The translations under genes were made by a program, and so were the position numbers. From contig CM049316.1 of the NCBI GenBank assembly GCA_026874595.1, forward strand, positions 29,745,339-29,809,338: a stretch of 64,000 bases of DNA, given 5' to 3'. The notes beneath the pieces were generated by a model. It was not told where the DNA came from. It was given only the letters and a program-made list of their open reading frames with translations, and ran no database searches. This document shows, in pieces, positions 17,401 to 29,421 of the stretch. Numbering within the stretch: the first letter of the stretch is position 1; each line of letters opens with the position of its first letter. The stretch comes from Sipunculus nudus (Eukaryota; Annelida; Sipuncula; Golfingiida; Sipunculidae).

Positions 17401-20400
17401 CCCGTTTATCAAGTTAACATCAGTGTAAATTGGTATATTTTTTAAAGAAGTTTATTTAAGGATATTTCATAAACTGAAAGCCTCAACAATGTTTTCACGA
17501 AAACAATTCTTTCTTAACATTTTGACTCTACAAGCAGTTTTCATTCCAAAATGAATGTATCATATTGCAAAAAGATCTATCAATGTATATCACACAAAGC
17601 GTACATTAATTGTATAGCAATGCAAGAAAAAGATAAATTATATTAAAATAACTTGTTGTTGTTGGTTTTGTCCCAAAGGAAAAGAAAACCGGAATTATCT
17701 GGCTGTCCCTAGGCCACGGCCCTTTCCTGTTTCCAAGGTAATCTTCAACTCGCAGTTCCTGATATAAAAAAAATGAAAATCCCGGTATGGTGTTTATTTC
17801 AATGCTGAAGGGAGAAGAGGATAAAACTATATTACTGGTTCAAACAAAATTATTGATGTAAAGTTTTCTCCTAGTCTGCTCAATATATACAATAATTATT
17901 TTAAAAAAAATTTTTTTTTGGCTGTTTTCTTTCTCAGCAGTGAAAAATGGTATGTTAGGAAGAAATTTGATTATATTAAGAAATGTATCATTTACATTAA
18001 AGTATGTAACTGAGTTTAAAAATGCTTTGTTGGATTGCTGTTTCAATAAAATTTCACCTCAAGACTCTTCGCGTCGTATTCCTTCATGGCTGTGATACAC
18101 TGAAGCCGGACATCGACGTCTGTGTCCTTTCCTTCATCAAAATCCCTCATGGTGACTCTTAAACTCGGTGGTACGAATTTCTTGTTTGTACCATTAACAC
18201 CGGAGATACCCAATGCTGCTTAAAACGAGAAGGAAGTAGTATAGAAATCACCATTAGTAACGGAATTTTCTGTTATTAATAACCCAGAGAACCATTTTTA
18301 AACGTAGATGTATTAGGAACTAAGCATAAATATTTCTGAATGGTTCAAATTGTGCCAAAGATTTTACTTTGATGTTTTCAGACATGGTCTTAAACGTTGC
18401 GTAACTTAAGTGATACAACAATTAGAATCATTTAAACCATGAAAAAGAAGCACTTTCGTATTACGAACAGTAGTTAAAACAGCAGATGTTATAAAATAAT
18501 TTAATTCAAAATGGGTCCTTACCAGCGTCACCGTGCACGGCGAAGGAGTGGGCTGGATTCTCCCTAAAGATTATTTTCTCCCCTTTCCTAGTCCCTTTCA
18601 TTTAAAAGAAAGCGTCCAGTTTTTATTATTTTACTTTTTGTATGTGTATGCAGCTTAGTTGATGTTTATTTATAGTAAACGCATTCAATATACACCACAG
18701 ATGATTAAATTGGCGAAACCTGCACGGTGGAAGCACGAAATTTATTCTATCTGACGTATCATAGAACAGCTACACGCCGAGTCGCAGGAAGAGGCCGATG
18801 CCATTTAGAATTCCTCTTCATCTACTCATTTTAATAAATGGGCAAACAGACAACAAACGGAGAGCTTTGATCGTAAGTGAAATTTCTGCGTAAACGAATT
18901 TTATAAAATCTTTCTACCTTAAACAGTCTTGAAACATTTCAACACTTTTTTTGAGAGCACTTCTTTTTTTTTTTTTTTTTGCTAATATTACATATTTAAT
19001 ATATCTTTCTATACCCACATATGTGTGTAATAAGATCTTTATACTAGTATGCTTGGGCTATGCGCTTTTACCATTAGCGGCTGGGTCTTCTCCGGTCTGA
19101 GGTAAACCTGTCAGAAGTGAAATTTCCTCGATATTATTGCGTAAATCTAAAATTTGGTCAACACATTTAAACAAAATCATCGATTCAATTTTTTTGTTCT
19201 GGAACATTGCGGGACCATAGGGCGTTTGAATTTCATCGTATAATAATTGAACATTAATGACATTGAATGAAGAAATCCGATTTAAAATGGGAAATTTATG
19301 GGTGTTTTTTTTTCTTTTCTAATCTTTTTTAAGATTGTTATATCGCAAAAAAATAATTAATAAAATATAAGATTTCTTACCTGGTTTCTTCATTCCATAT
19401 TCATAGAAAATCTTGCTGTTGTCCTGAAATAGTCGTTCTTTTGTCTCTTCAGACCAAACGGTCCTCCTGTTAACAAGGTAGTCTTCGACTCGCAGTTCCT
19501 AGTACAATGAAACATTATGAAATCAGTGTTTCATTCTACCTGACATGGTGTGAAGCAGAAACGGTTGATTCTATAAAGAAATATCGTGTTTGCAAGGAGG
19601 AAGTCACGTACGATTCACACTAAAAGGTTAATCAACAAAATCCGCTTGATTATATTTTGCAAATTATAATTCGGCCATGAGGTTAATTGGTTGTTTTCTT
19701 AATGATGTACTTTACTAAAAATATGTCATAAACGTATTCTGATGAAACTTTGCGAGGGTTTATGGCTACACCCAAGGAACAATGCATTATATTCTGAAGT
19801 TATATCAATCAATATGCTGTTTATTTGTTCAGATGATAAATGACCATTGTAAAATTATAAAATATATTTATCCAGGAAAAGGGACATTTTATTGGTACCA
19901 AGAGGCCACTTGGTTTAGCCGTTGATTCAGCCATGGAGTTTTGAACCCTGAACACACATTCTTTTGGGCTTGCGTCGATATGATTATTTCCTGGGTAGTA
20001 CTAATCTCTTCGGGGGTATGTTTATGGTCTTTGACTATTTTCTCAGACTTTTTTAGCTAACACAACAGAATGTCGTCATCACGGAGTGGGCGTGGTTGCT
20101 GCTGCTATGCTGGTTTGTCCGACTTCTGACCTCTGGAGCTAACCTGGAATTAACCTGGAGCTTACCTGGAATTAACCTGGAGCTAACCTGGAATTAACCT
20201 GGAGCTTACCTGGAATTAACCTGGAGCTTAACTGGAATTAACCTGGAGCTAACCTGGAATTAACCTGGGGCTAACCTGGAATTAACCTGGGGCTTACCTG
20301 GAATTAACCTGCAGCTAACCTGGAATTAACCTGCAGCTAACCTGGAATTAACCTGGAGCTAACCTGGAATTAACCTGGAGCTAACCTGGAATTAACCTGG

Positions 20401-22592
20401 AGCTAACCTGGAATTAACCTGGGGCTAACCTGGAATTAACCTGGGGCTTACCTGGAATTAACCTGGAGCTAACCTGGAATTAACCTGGAGCTAACCTGGA
20501 ATTAACCTGGAGCTAACCTGGAATTAACCTGGAGCTAACCTGGGATTACCTAAAGCTAATCTGGGAAGGCATCTTGGACACCTTTGCGCTTGGCTCGGTG
20601 TAGTGTCTGCAAAAACTCTCATAGACTTCGCTTTTCTATCTCCTTAAAATATGTGGAAGCCAAAATTTTTGACAGTTTTTTTACATTGGTGAGTGGGCTT
20701 GCCTCTGTTTCTGGAGTCAATGTATCGTGAATCCCTTTCGGTGTCTTTTTATTTTACTTTTTGGGTTTTCCGCTTTTGATTTCGGTCCTACAAACGCTGT
20801 TAATTTTCATGATTCAACCCATTCGATTGTAAACCGATGCAACTATTTTTTCGTTCAATTCATTTTTACCTTGGAATGTCATTCAACTCAAAGGACCAAC
20901 TTTCTCAGACCAGGGACCTAATAGTTTCTTGTTAACCTCATCAGTCTCAAAGTTATTCAGCACTGAACACGTTTTATCCGAAATGTGATATATCCCAAAG
21001 GTGGGTCGTCTTACTTTTGAAATAAAACATTTCCACAGTTCAGTCATTCCTTTTCTGAAATTGAGCTGAAAATAGTGATGTTTTAATTTTCCTGATTGTA
21101 TGCAATAACATAAGTGTCAATATATCGTAATGTAATTAAAACTGACCTCAAGACTCTTTGCTTCATATTCGTTCATGGCTGTGATGCATTGGTGCCTGGT
21201 ATCAACCCACCAATGTCCATTTTCAGTCTGTGTTGTGTCCCATCCTAATGGTGGCATAAATTTGATTGACGTACCTTTGGCATTCTGGCCTGAAGCAGTC
21301 CCTGCAACGGGGATGATTGATGGTAAGAAAGGCAGCACGGTTAACAATAAGTTGCTGATGATAATATATTTCTTAAGATAGTTTGAGTGGTGAATGAATG
21401 AATCCATTACTTGGGACGTATACGTATTTTATGAATGCGCGCATGTCACTAATGATTACGAATGCAGGGCAGAATATTTGTTATTGTCCGTTGTTCGAGC
21501 GTCGTCACTCTGTGAAATAAGAACTGATCACACCAGCACTTCGAATATCGCGAACTGAAAAACGGTTTTGCTTTAGGTGCTACTTGTAGAGTGCCCACAT
21601 GGTTAACTTGCAGGATCCATCTCATACCTACACGCAGAGGTATAGCGATGGGTCTCTAGGTGAGGTTCTTGCCCTCGAGCGACCACTGACTTCGTAGTAT
21701 CTGTATATATAATTACTCTGATTTACCGACCGACCACCTTAGAGTGGTAGCACAAGTGCGATCGAAACTGCGGTGAAAATCCCAATCCCTTTTTATCATG
21801 TATCATTGATTACAAATATCGGGTCATTAAATAAATCTAAGCAATCATTTTTGTGCACGCCAACAAAATTGCCTCCCATTGGTCTCAAAACTGACAGCTT
21901 TGTCCTTCCAATAACAGGAAAAGTTGACGTTTATTTTTCATGTTTGTGTTTTCTTTGTTTTCATTCCAAACTACGAGGCTAAATAGATGTCGTAACAATA
22001 GAATAGATGACCTTTGTAACGTAGTTCTTCGCAAGCCTAATGCCATGATTCACAATAGGCATATTTACACCGTGTGTAAACATATGTACACAAACTAAAT
22101 ATATATACATATATATATACAATTTTATTACATATATAATTTTCATATAAATATATAAATATGCACATATTGAATATGCATACTAACACGTACACATGAA
22201 TATACTCCATGTACAAAAACATGAATTTTATACAATATATCCCTCTAATATATTTAAATGTTACATTTTTCGCACAACCATGAAACATCCATTAAATTGG
22301 TCGGATCAAATATGCAACATTCACAATGGTACAAAATTTCACAGCGAGAACAAAACATTTTGGGAGATTACATACACAATTTATACTAATTGTGTGGACT
22401 TTTGGACGAATACATAAATTTATTTTTCGAGACACTTTCGGAAACGGTTCAAATAAGTTTTCCTCAGAACATGTTTGGGAATTTGTTAATGATATTATAA
22501 TTATAATTAAACTGTTTTTTTCATTGGAAAATCTTGAAGAAATATTTTTATTTATTGAATTTTTGCTGGAGTGTTTTGCTTATTTTGCTCAA

Positions 22593-22648
<56 letters not shown>

Positions 22649-23624
22649 TTGGGAAAATTTAATTATATTGTATATGTCTGCTTGTGTGCATATCTGTGTG
22701 TATATATATCTGCATGGGTACCTTGCATATATATTTTATTTTTTAATTTATTCAATCACAAAATTCATGTATTCTATGTCTATAGTATTAGGCCATGATT
22801 CACAATAGGCCCTTTTAGCCTAAATTTAATGCCTAGTGAATCGAGTATTGAGGGCTGCTGACTTTAGATTAGCACTGGATTACGCATCGAAATCGCACCA
22901 TAAATATCAAGAATAACAGTAACAGCGGTTGACCTCTCTCAACTGTTTTATGTAGTCTGTAGTATCTTATTATAATGCTTGCATACTAAATGTGTTGTTA
23001 AATATGTATGATTGTTATCCATCGGCAGGAGTGGATCTCGAGAAATCTGGAAAGAAAATAGATATTTACAAATAAAAAAATATGCATGGACTGTCAGCTT
23101 GAGTGGTTGTGCGAAATATAGAGCACGAGGGTCGTAACTTTTCATTATTTTGCTTCAGGATCAGTTCATTGGGATAGTGTATGTGTTTTGAAATATAAAA
23201 TAGATAACAACATCGAAAATTGCTTGTTTGTCACGTGTTTTTATGTAGTTTGTTATTTCAAGACACCTGTCACATAAACTGCCTTTCACACATTTAATAA
23301 TATAATTATTTCCTTATGTAAAGGTACACAGTACCGATTAGCTCCGGACACCCAAGTTGCTAGTCTCTGAATAATCGTGACGTAAAGTGAATTTCGCATG
23401 GGTACAAAAGGACCCCAACCCCTGTGAAAGACATCAACCCCCCCCCCCCCCAACCACACACACACAAATAAGGAGTGCATGCGATTTTTTACCTGTGTTG
23501 TAGCAAGATCTAAACTGGAACGGCCCCGCGGTCGTTATGCCCCCCCCCCCCCCCCCCATCCCGTGGTTCCTACACAGCCTCTGATAACCTTACCTGCCGG
23601 TTGGCGGTCACCTTGGTTATCCAT
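14151..23624 (-). CDS. Gene A: two Nup98-type GLEBS motifs + CYLD-type CAP-Gly + C-terminal ubiquitin/PB1-like exon
   Basis: Minus-strand exons in transcription order: 23624-23594 (ATG, 31 nt), 21301-21147, 19498-19381, 19107-19072, 18218-18058, 17758-17653 (weak donor), 17368-17327, 17075-16750, 15943-15799, 15574-15540, 15153-15042, 14419-14151. They sum to 1536 nt with every phase compatible. Residues about 11-101 and 114-202 hold two GLEBS modules. Residues 203-219 are a basic, NLS-like run (KKRRRKRHRVRK). About 270-373 is a CAP-Gly domain. GLEBS is the Rae1/Gle2-binding motif of Nup98; this CAP-Gly resembles the third one of CYLD. No FG repeats and no USP domain are present. Joining the last two exons creates TAG (T from 15042 plus AG), so the predicted product is 422 residues and the conserved last exon would be untranslated unless splicing differs. 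Gene B has the same exon structure, which strongly supports the model. The function is not known. Confidence 0.82.
15799..17075 (-). CDS. Gene A CAP-Gly domain (exons 17075-16750 and 15943-15799)
   Basis: After a basic linker the domain reads LLDIGSLVEVSIG, then VRGIIRWIGYYDDP and MAGMEM. A phase-0 intron follows, then ANPAFTNGTYMNTKLFSC and DKALFTFLNKC. The order GSLVEV - RGIIRWIG - LAGxE - TDGTY - LFxC - KALF is that of the third CAP-Gly domain of CYLD, including the missing canonical GKNDG groove (here FTNGTY; gene B has FTDGTY). CYLD's third CAP-Gly binds NEMO rather than EEY/F tails, so a microtubule-tip role should not be assumed. Confidence 0.86.
17131..17147. repeat. Poly(G) run after a GT tract in a gene A intron
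   Basis: GTGTGTGTGTGC followed by an uninterrupted run of G in the intron between 17075 and 17327. Confidence 0.9.
17653..18218 (-). CDS. Gene A GLEBS module 2 (exons 18218-18058 and 17758-17653)
   Basis: The second copy reads GTNKKFVPP ... LQCITAMKEYDAKSLE | ELRVEDYLGNRKGPW. ANRKG/GNRKG is particularly close to Nup98. The intron position is the same as in module 1, so the modules arose by internal duplication of a two-exon unit. The downstream donor (CAA|GTTATT, ending at 17653) is weak but gives the required phase 1; a different donor is possible. Confidence 0.85.
19381..21301 (-). CDS. Gene A GLEBS module 1 (exons 21301-21147 and 19498-19381)
   Basis: The first exon reads GTSIKFMPP near its start and ends HQCITAMNEYEAKSLE; the next starts ELRVEDYLVNRR. 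This matches the Nup98 GLEBS block G-T-x-I-K-F-x-P-P ... H-Q-C-I-T-A-M-x-E-Y-E-x-K-S-L-E-E-L-R-x-E-D-Y-x-x-N-R, known from Nup98 to bind the Rae1 beta-propeller. The intron falls in phase 0 exactly between the two halves (SLE | ELR). The module continues with an acidic/aromatic extension (LFQDNSKIFYEYGMKK) not found in Nup98. Confidence 0.86.
20127..20565. repeat. 22-bp minisatellite, about 20 copies, in a gene A intron
   Basis: The unit GGAGCTAACCTGGAATTAACCT alternates two 11-base halves, CCTGGAGCTAA and CCTGGAATTAA. Variants have GGGGCT, GCAGCT or GGAGCTT. It lies in the intron separating the two halves of GLEBS module 1 (19498-21147). Gene B's equivalent intron (57381-58489) has no such array. 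Confidence 0.95.
22061..22790 (+). mobile_element. AT-rich element, arm 1 of a long inverted repeat
   Basis: An AT-rich stretch of about 730 bases flanked by perfect 19-base direct repeats, GCCATGATTCACAATAGGC, at 22042-22060 and 22792-22810. A diverged second copy lies in opposite orientation at about 27176-27845. The direct repeats look like a target-site duplication. No transposase or long frame is visible. The element lies in gene A's first intron. Confidence 0.7.
23594..23624 (-). CDS. Gene A first coding exon
   Basis: ATG followed by ten codons (MDNQGDRQPA) and a phase-1 donor CAG|GTAAGG. It matches the length and phase of gene B's first exon (MEYQGDHLSE), with M-x-x-Q-G-D shared. It is the correct phase for the exon at 21301. 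The SH3 gene's first exon is also 31 nt and phase 1. Confidence 0.75.
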
Positions 23625-24085
23625 TGTCTCGTATGTCAGCAGTTTAAGAGACTTGCCACACCATATCAATATTTTGTATTACAGTGCTTATATGTACTTG
23701 TTGACTTCTTTCTGGAACGCGCATTACTGTCTATTCTTGTTCTTACACTGTGAATATGCTTATATAAACACGGAGCTTTCCCAGAATAACCGCAAAGCGG
23801 TACTTTCTGTGTGGTTTAAGGTTTAACAATGCTACGAAACACAAACCAACATATCTCAATGTAAATAGATCACCGTTAGAGAGCCGGCACAGGTCACGTT
23901 TTTAAACCCTTATAGAATATCATTGAATGTCAATGTGCGCGTGTAAAAAATACCTTCTTACATTATATGTTCAACTGTACAAACAGCCTGTAAGTCTACA
24001 CACAATAAACTACTTTGATCTCCGCTCGGCAAACGCTGTATGGACTTTGTCCCATAAAGTACTATATTACTAGACCGGAGCATTT

Positions 24086-24088
<3 letters not shown>

Positions 24089-24166
<78 letters not shown>

Positions 24167-24332
24167 CAGTGGGCACCTCCATAAATATATAGAGTGGACA
24201 TCTTCTGATTTTTGTTGTTCTATTATCTATGTTGATGTTTTAATTATGACATGCATAAAGAGGACACCTCTATACAGTGGGCAGTTTGCCCCAGTCCAAA
24301 GTTTGCCCAAGTTATAGAGGTATTTCTCTCTG

Positions 24333-24389
<57 letters not shown>
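24089..24389. repeat. Two (AT)n microsatellites flanking a 170-base spacer
   Basis: AT runs at 24089-24164 and 24337-24389. Frames across them encode only Tyr-Ile runs, which are artefacts. Confidence 0.92.
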
Positions 24390-24392
<3 letters not shown>

Positions 24393-24873
24393 CCAATGAA
24401 TATGAATGAATCCGGATCCAGACTCGCATTTAATTTTACCAATCCGTCCCGAAATAATAATGATCCTTCTACGATCCAATTCACACAAACCTGGCCGATT
24501 ACATAACCTACGTAACCTTTGTTGGCAGAGGAAAAACACAGTATAAGCTATTGGCATGAGGTAAGAAATACAGCAGAGATATTAGACGACAACTTACTTT
24601 ATCCTTTAATTTTCTATAAATACGATTATAGTTTTTTAAGGAAATAAAGGTTACCAGGAAAATAAACATGCACAGATTCGGCGTAGAGTGCTCAACAAAA
24701 GAATGTGAGCCACATCAGGAGAAAAGTATGTAACATCAGGTGATTTAATACGCCGGAAAAGGATTTACACACATGAACACACAACTCTGCATTGATTTCA
24801 ATTTCTGTGTATTCTATTGTATATAGGCTAAATGAATATTGTGTTAATTGCTGGGATCATTTCTTTTTTTTTT

Positions 24874-25210
24874 TAGCTCAGCTGACTGAAATTTGGACAC
24901 TTGAAATAAGTTCACCGTGACCTATATCTTCCGAGTTATGGGGCCTGTTTATGTAGCCCAGAATAATTAAAATTTTATACTCCAGTATATGAGCTTCAGC
25001 ATCGCAATAACTAACACATTGATTGCCATGATTCTTTCCATGCATATTGATCATGGACTGTTTCATCAGTTCCTTAAGAATGGTAGCGCCACTTGTGTTT
25101 TTCTAATATTTAGGCATTATTTTCTCTCTTTTTTTTGGAGCTTCAAAGAAGCAATCCGGACGTTAACTGGTCAAAAACTATAACCGTGAGACCTTTATAT
25201 AGCTCGTGAC
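24874..25210 (+). repeat. Single truncated unit of the hairpin-headed tandem family
   Basis: It starts TTTTAGCTCAGCTGACTGAA and continues with the unit landmarks (CATGATTCTTTCCATGCATA, ATCATGGACTGTTTCATCAG, GGTAGCGCCACTTGT). The GTCCG-rich head is missing. Confidence 0.8.
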
Positions 25211-25317
25211 TTTTATCACTCAGAGATTCAGACGCTGCACTAATTGTATTCATATGTCATAGAATCGTCCAACGTGACATTCAGGTAGGCCCTGGGTAAA
25301 TGTCTTTGGAAGCATGG

Positions 25318-25650
25318 TTCATTTGTGAAGTTAGCTTAGTTCACTTGTGTAGTTAACTTAGTTTACTTGTTCACGGAATCCCATACAAAATGTGTTTACA
25401 CATTCAGTGATCGGGCTCACATGTACAGTTAGTATGGTTCATGTGTACAGGGATTAAAGTCCGTACGTAGAGTGAACGTGTTTCACACGTGGAGTGAGCG
25501 GGATTTGCATGTAAAGTAAGTGAGGTTCAGAGGTATAGCGAGTCGGTTCAGATTTAGGCCTACTGTGAGCGAAGTTCACATGTACAGTGAGCGGGTTTAC
25601 GCGTACATTTATGGTTTACATAAATGTACAGCATTCATATTATCATATAT
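25318..25650 (+). repeat. Diverged short-unit repeat (GTGAGCGGGTTCACATGTACA type)
   Basis: Irregular repeats of a phrase like GTACAGTGAGCGGGTTCACA, about 20-30 bases per unit. Related runs occur at about 28490-28640, 29860-30160 and 30660-30940. The family is dispersed and decayed. Confidence 0.65.
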
Positions 25651-26821
25651 TCTTTGTGGGGGCACCCTTGTAAAATGAGCAACAGGCCATATTATGCTTG
25701 TCTTCATAAACACGGGCAAATGGGGTCTTTTTAGCATACGGGGGTCAAGGTAGGCCTATACGCCTAAAGCTAACCTAATAATCAAATCAGCCTATTTTGT
25801 AAGCACAATACTCACAAACCACTGCATATTCATCATACAACACCTGGAAGTGGCACGGGATTCCCACGCAGAAGTTTTTTTGATACATTACAAAGTTCTT
25901 CTTTTTTTAAATTTTCTCTTAAATAACATGATCTTTTGCTTTTTAAGGCGAGAATATGCAATAAGTTTAAAAAAATAATCAGAACAGTACATTTGCATGT
26001 TAATAGTATAGTACATGTATTAATGGGCTGCTTCCATAGACTGGTACCTACTGCTATATAGACCCTTCCAGTGTAGAGCCTTCATTTGTATGATTGGCGG
26101 GAAAATATAGTGAAGGAAACTAGGTACGGACTAAAACCCGGTTGCCACATGTCACATGTCACATCCCAAATAGGATGACCCGCCGGATGCCGCTTGGGTG
26201 GTCGAATGCCATAGGGTGTGTCTAAAACCCAGACGCCGATTTGATCAATTTCGCCATATTTCTATAATTACTCATCATATACCAATAAAATTTCCCATGT
26301 CTAATGCTCGTATATAGTTCTTTAATCATAACGAGTTAAGTGATTAATATTGACTAATAATAATTTTATTAACCGATATTTATATCGGACGTCAGCCGGA
26401 CGTCAAATGAAATACAAGTATTTTGCAGATATGTTGAGTTTTATTGTTGCAAAAGTGCTCATAAATACAGCTTGTTAATAAATGCTCTAGCACAGCAAAT
26501 CCCAGGCGAAATTCTCTCCATATATTTAGTTATTACCGATTTTGTAATCCACCAGACACTCGGACGCCGTTAGGGGTTTATTAATGGCTGTTCTACAAAA
26601 CATTCGACCTAATTGTAATATTACTCATATATAGAAAAAGGTGACACAATTTACCAGTTAATAATGATAATACCATAATACCAGAACACTTTGTTTCATC
26701 AACCAGAGTATGTTAAGTTAGGCCCCCCACAGACGCTTAGAATAACCTTGTATTTATTATTAACAACGACAATAAATGAGTAGTAATAATAGTAATAGGA
26801 ATATGATCATAACCTATTTCT

Positions 26822-26860
<39 letters not shown>
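26822..26860. repeat. (AG)n microsatellite
   Basis: About 19 AG/GA dinucleotides. Confidence 0.95.
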
Positions 26861-26863
<3 letters not shown>

Positions 26864-27175
26864 AGTGACTACTTAACTTCTTCTACAATACTACTAAAAC
26901 AGCTATTAGTATAAATTTAGCTTTTCATCTGCTTTTCCATGTACATTGTATATATATATACGATTGCCTTTTTTAAGTTGTTAACTACTTTTCCATGAAT
27001 ATATGTCGATTGCTAATAAAAGATTTTTTTAAAAGTCATACACTTGAAATTCACCAGTTCACTATGTTTCTTTATGTAATATGTATCTATGTATATTATG
27101 TGAATAAGGTTTTCTTAAAAAGGTTCCAGTCTTCTTCTTGGTCCATGTTCTTAAAAAATGAGTTGGACAATATAA

Positions 27176-27845
27176 TATTATAGACATATAATACATGAAT
27201 TTTGTGATTGAATAAATTGAAGGTACCCATGCAGATATATATACATACAGATATGAACATAAGCAGACATATACAATATAATTAAATTTTCCCAAATTAT
27301 AATATATATATATTAGAAATTGAGCAAAATAAGCAAAACACTCCAGCAAAATTCAATAAATAAAAATATTTCTTCAAGATTTTCCAATGAAAAAAACAGT
27401 GTAATTATAATTATAATTCATTAACAAATTCCCAAACATGTTCTGAGGAAAACTTATTTGAACCGTTTCCGAAAGTGTCTCGAAAAAAAAAATTTATATA
27501 TCCGTCCAAAAGTCCACCCTATTAGTATAAATTGTGTATGTAATCTCCCAAATTGTTTTGGTCTCGCTGTGAAATTTGGTACCATTGTGAATGTAGCATA
27601 TTTGATCCGACCAATTTAATGGATGTTCCATGGTTGTGCGAAAAATGCAACATGTAAATATTAGAGTGATATACCGTATAAAATTCATGTTTTTGTACAT
27701 AGACAATATTCATGTGTACGTGTTAGTATGCATATTCAATATATCATTTTTTATATAATTATATGAAAATTATATATATAATAAAATTGTATATATATAT
27801 ATGTATATATATATATATTTAGTTTGTGTACATATGTTTATGTGT
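27176..27845 (-). mobile_element. AT-rich element, arm 2 of the long inverted repeat
   Basis: Reverse-complement match to 22076-22790. Shared landmarks include AATTGGTCGGATCAAATATG, TGCATGGGTACCTT and GTTTGTGTACATATGTTTA. Small indels occur and the internal AT tract is shorter. No flanking direct repeat was found for this copy. Confidence 0.8.
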
Positions 27846-28489
27846 AAGTGAATGTATCAGATTCACTTTCAGTGCTTCAACTTTTAATCATTTTTTTTTA
27901 CCCGTATATTATTTTGATAGATATTTGTAATATAAAATGAAAGTATTTCATGTTTTATTTTGTTTCATATTTTGTGATAAAGTCTCAATAAAATATTCCT
28001 CATTTTTTAAATATTAAGATTTTTTTCTCTTTATATTTTATGGATAAAATATTATGTGTCCAAGATGTTTAATAGGCCTTATGGTTTTAGAAAAGCACCA
28101 TAATGCTAGAAATTTCTTTAAATATTATATTTAAAGAACATTGATCACGTATTATATCAAATTATTAATTTAAAAGCCGTCGGGCATCCGATGTCTCAAC
28201 CCTCAATATAAGCATCCGGCTATCAACATCCGAGTTTAAGTCCACGCATTTTGGCATGTGACATGTGGCATCCGGATTTAAGTCCAAGCACTTTGGCATG
28301 TGACATGTGACTTCAGCCACTACGCTTTGGCCTTTTGAAATCAGTTCGGCAAAGTCTGAAGAGTGGGTTTTTGCTCTATATGCGCATGCTTATTTTACTT
28401 TCCAGATGACTGAAGTCTTTTTTTTTTTAATTTATTGACTGTATTACTAGCCGCACCCGGTAAATACATTGTGTCAAGTGCCTGTGCTA

Positions 28490-28700
28490 TGCGTGTACAG
28501 TTATGATTATATAAAAAGAGTTCATATATTCTCTGTGAGCCGGGATCACATGCACAGCGGGTATACGTGTACAGTTTTGATTATAAATGAACGGAGTTCA
28601 TATATTCTTTGTAGGAGCTCCCTTGTGCGGTGAGCGGGGTTCACATCAGGGTCGTACACTCCGTGTGTGTGTGGGGGGGGGGGGGGGGGGGGAGGGGGGG
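28490..28700. repeat. Diverged short-unit repeat ending in a poly(G) run
   Basis: A second cluster of GTGAGCGGGGTTCACAT-type phrases, followed at about 28672-28700 by GTGTGTGG and a long G run. Confidence 0.6.
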
Positions 28701-29355
28701 AGCAAGGGGGGCAGCTGAAACCAGGAATATCAAGTGTAATGTTTCAATAAAGTGGAGAATAAAAATGTTTTTTCTTAGTTAATTGTAGAAACTCTGTGGA
28801 GTATGCTTTAATTAAAGACTAAATCAATGGGAAATTAAGATATTTGCGCTTCGCGCAATTTAATTTCATAAGTAAATTTATGTATAAATCCCAGGGCCGT
28901 ATGTTCCCGGGGTAAGGGTGGCAGCTGCCCCCATCCCAGGAGTATCAGACAAATGTAAAATGTTTAGAAAAAGTGAGGAAACAATGTTCTGAATTAGAAA
29001 CGAGGATGCTTTCCCCTGACTTGTACTCCGACTAGGATGTAAAGGCTCAAAATGTCAAGCCGAGTCCATCTCAAGTCCAGTAGAAAAAGAAAAACTGTGT
29101 GATTTACTATAAAGATTATGCACATGGGTTAACTACTGACAGAATGTTACAAAAGTAAGACTAAACAAACCAAGTGTTTAGCTTTGTTTCAGAGGCTGAA
29201 AAGTAATTAAACATTCAAGTAAAGGGCACTTGTAACCAAACAAAAAAATTGCCTGAATAGCTCAAATATGCTTTTTAAATTTTCTTTTAATTAAAAGATT
29301 GGTATTGAACTCAGACTTGGACTCGAGAGGCCTGACTCGGACACGGATTGTGTGG

Positions 29356-29358
<3 letters not shown>

Positions 29359-29415
<57 letters not shown>
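29359..29415. repeat. (AT)n microsatellite
   Basis: Uninterrupted AT run. A second AT tract with one AA interruption follows at 29729-29779, and a C run lies at about 29553-29578. Confidence 0.92.

Positions 29416-29421
<6 letters not shown>

Larger units (their letters stand above)
26130..28320. mobile_element. Possible TIR element of about 2.2 kb, containing inverted-repeat arm 2
   Basis: The left side has GGACTAAAACCCGGTTGCCA followed by CATGTCACATGTCACAT at 26129-26165. The right side, read in reverse complement, has GGACTTAAATCCGGATGCCA followed by CATGTCACATG (about 28250-28290), itself in two tandem copies. No target-site duplication was established and no transposase is visible. Confidence 0.4.

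Noticed and set aside
22571-22798. Open frames with long Tyr-Ile runs, also at 24015-24557, 27062-27349, 29650-29853, 59191-59391 and 62648-62830
   Set aside because: They are translations of (AT)n microsatellites and the AT-rich inverted-repeat element, not proteins.
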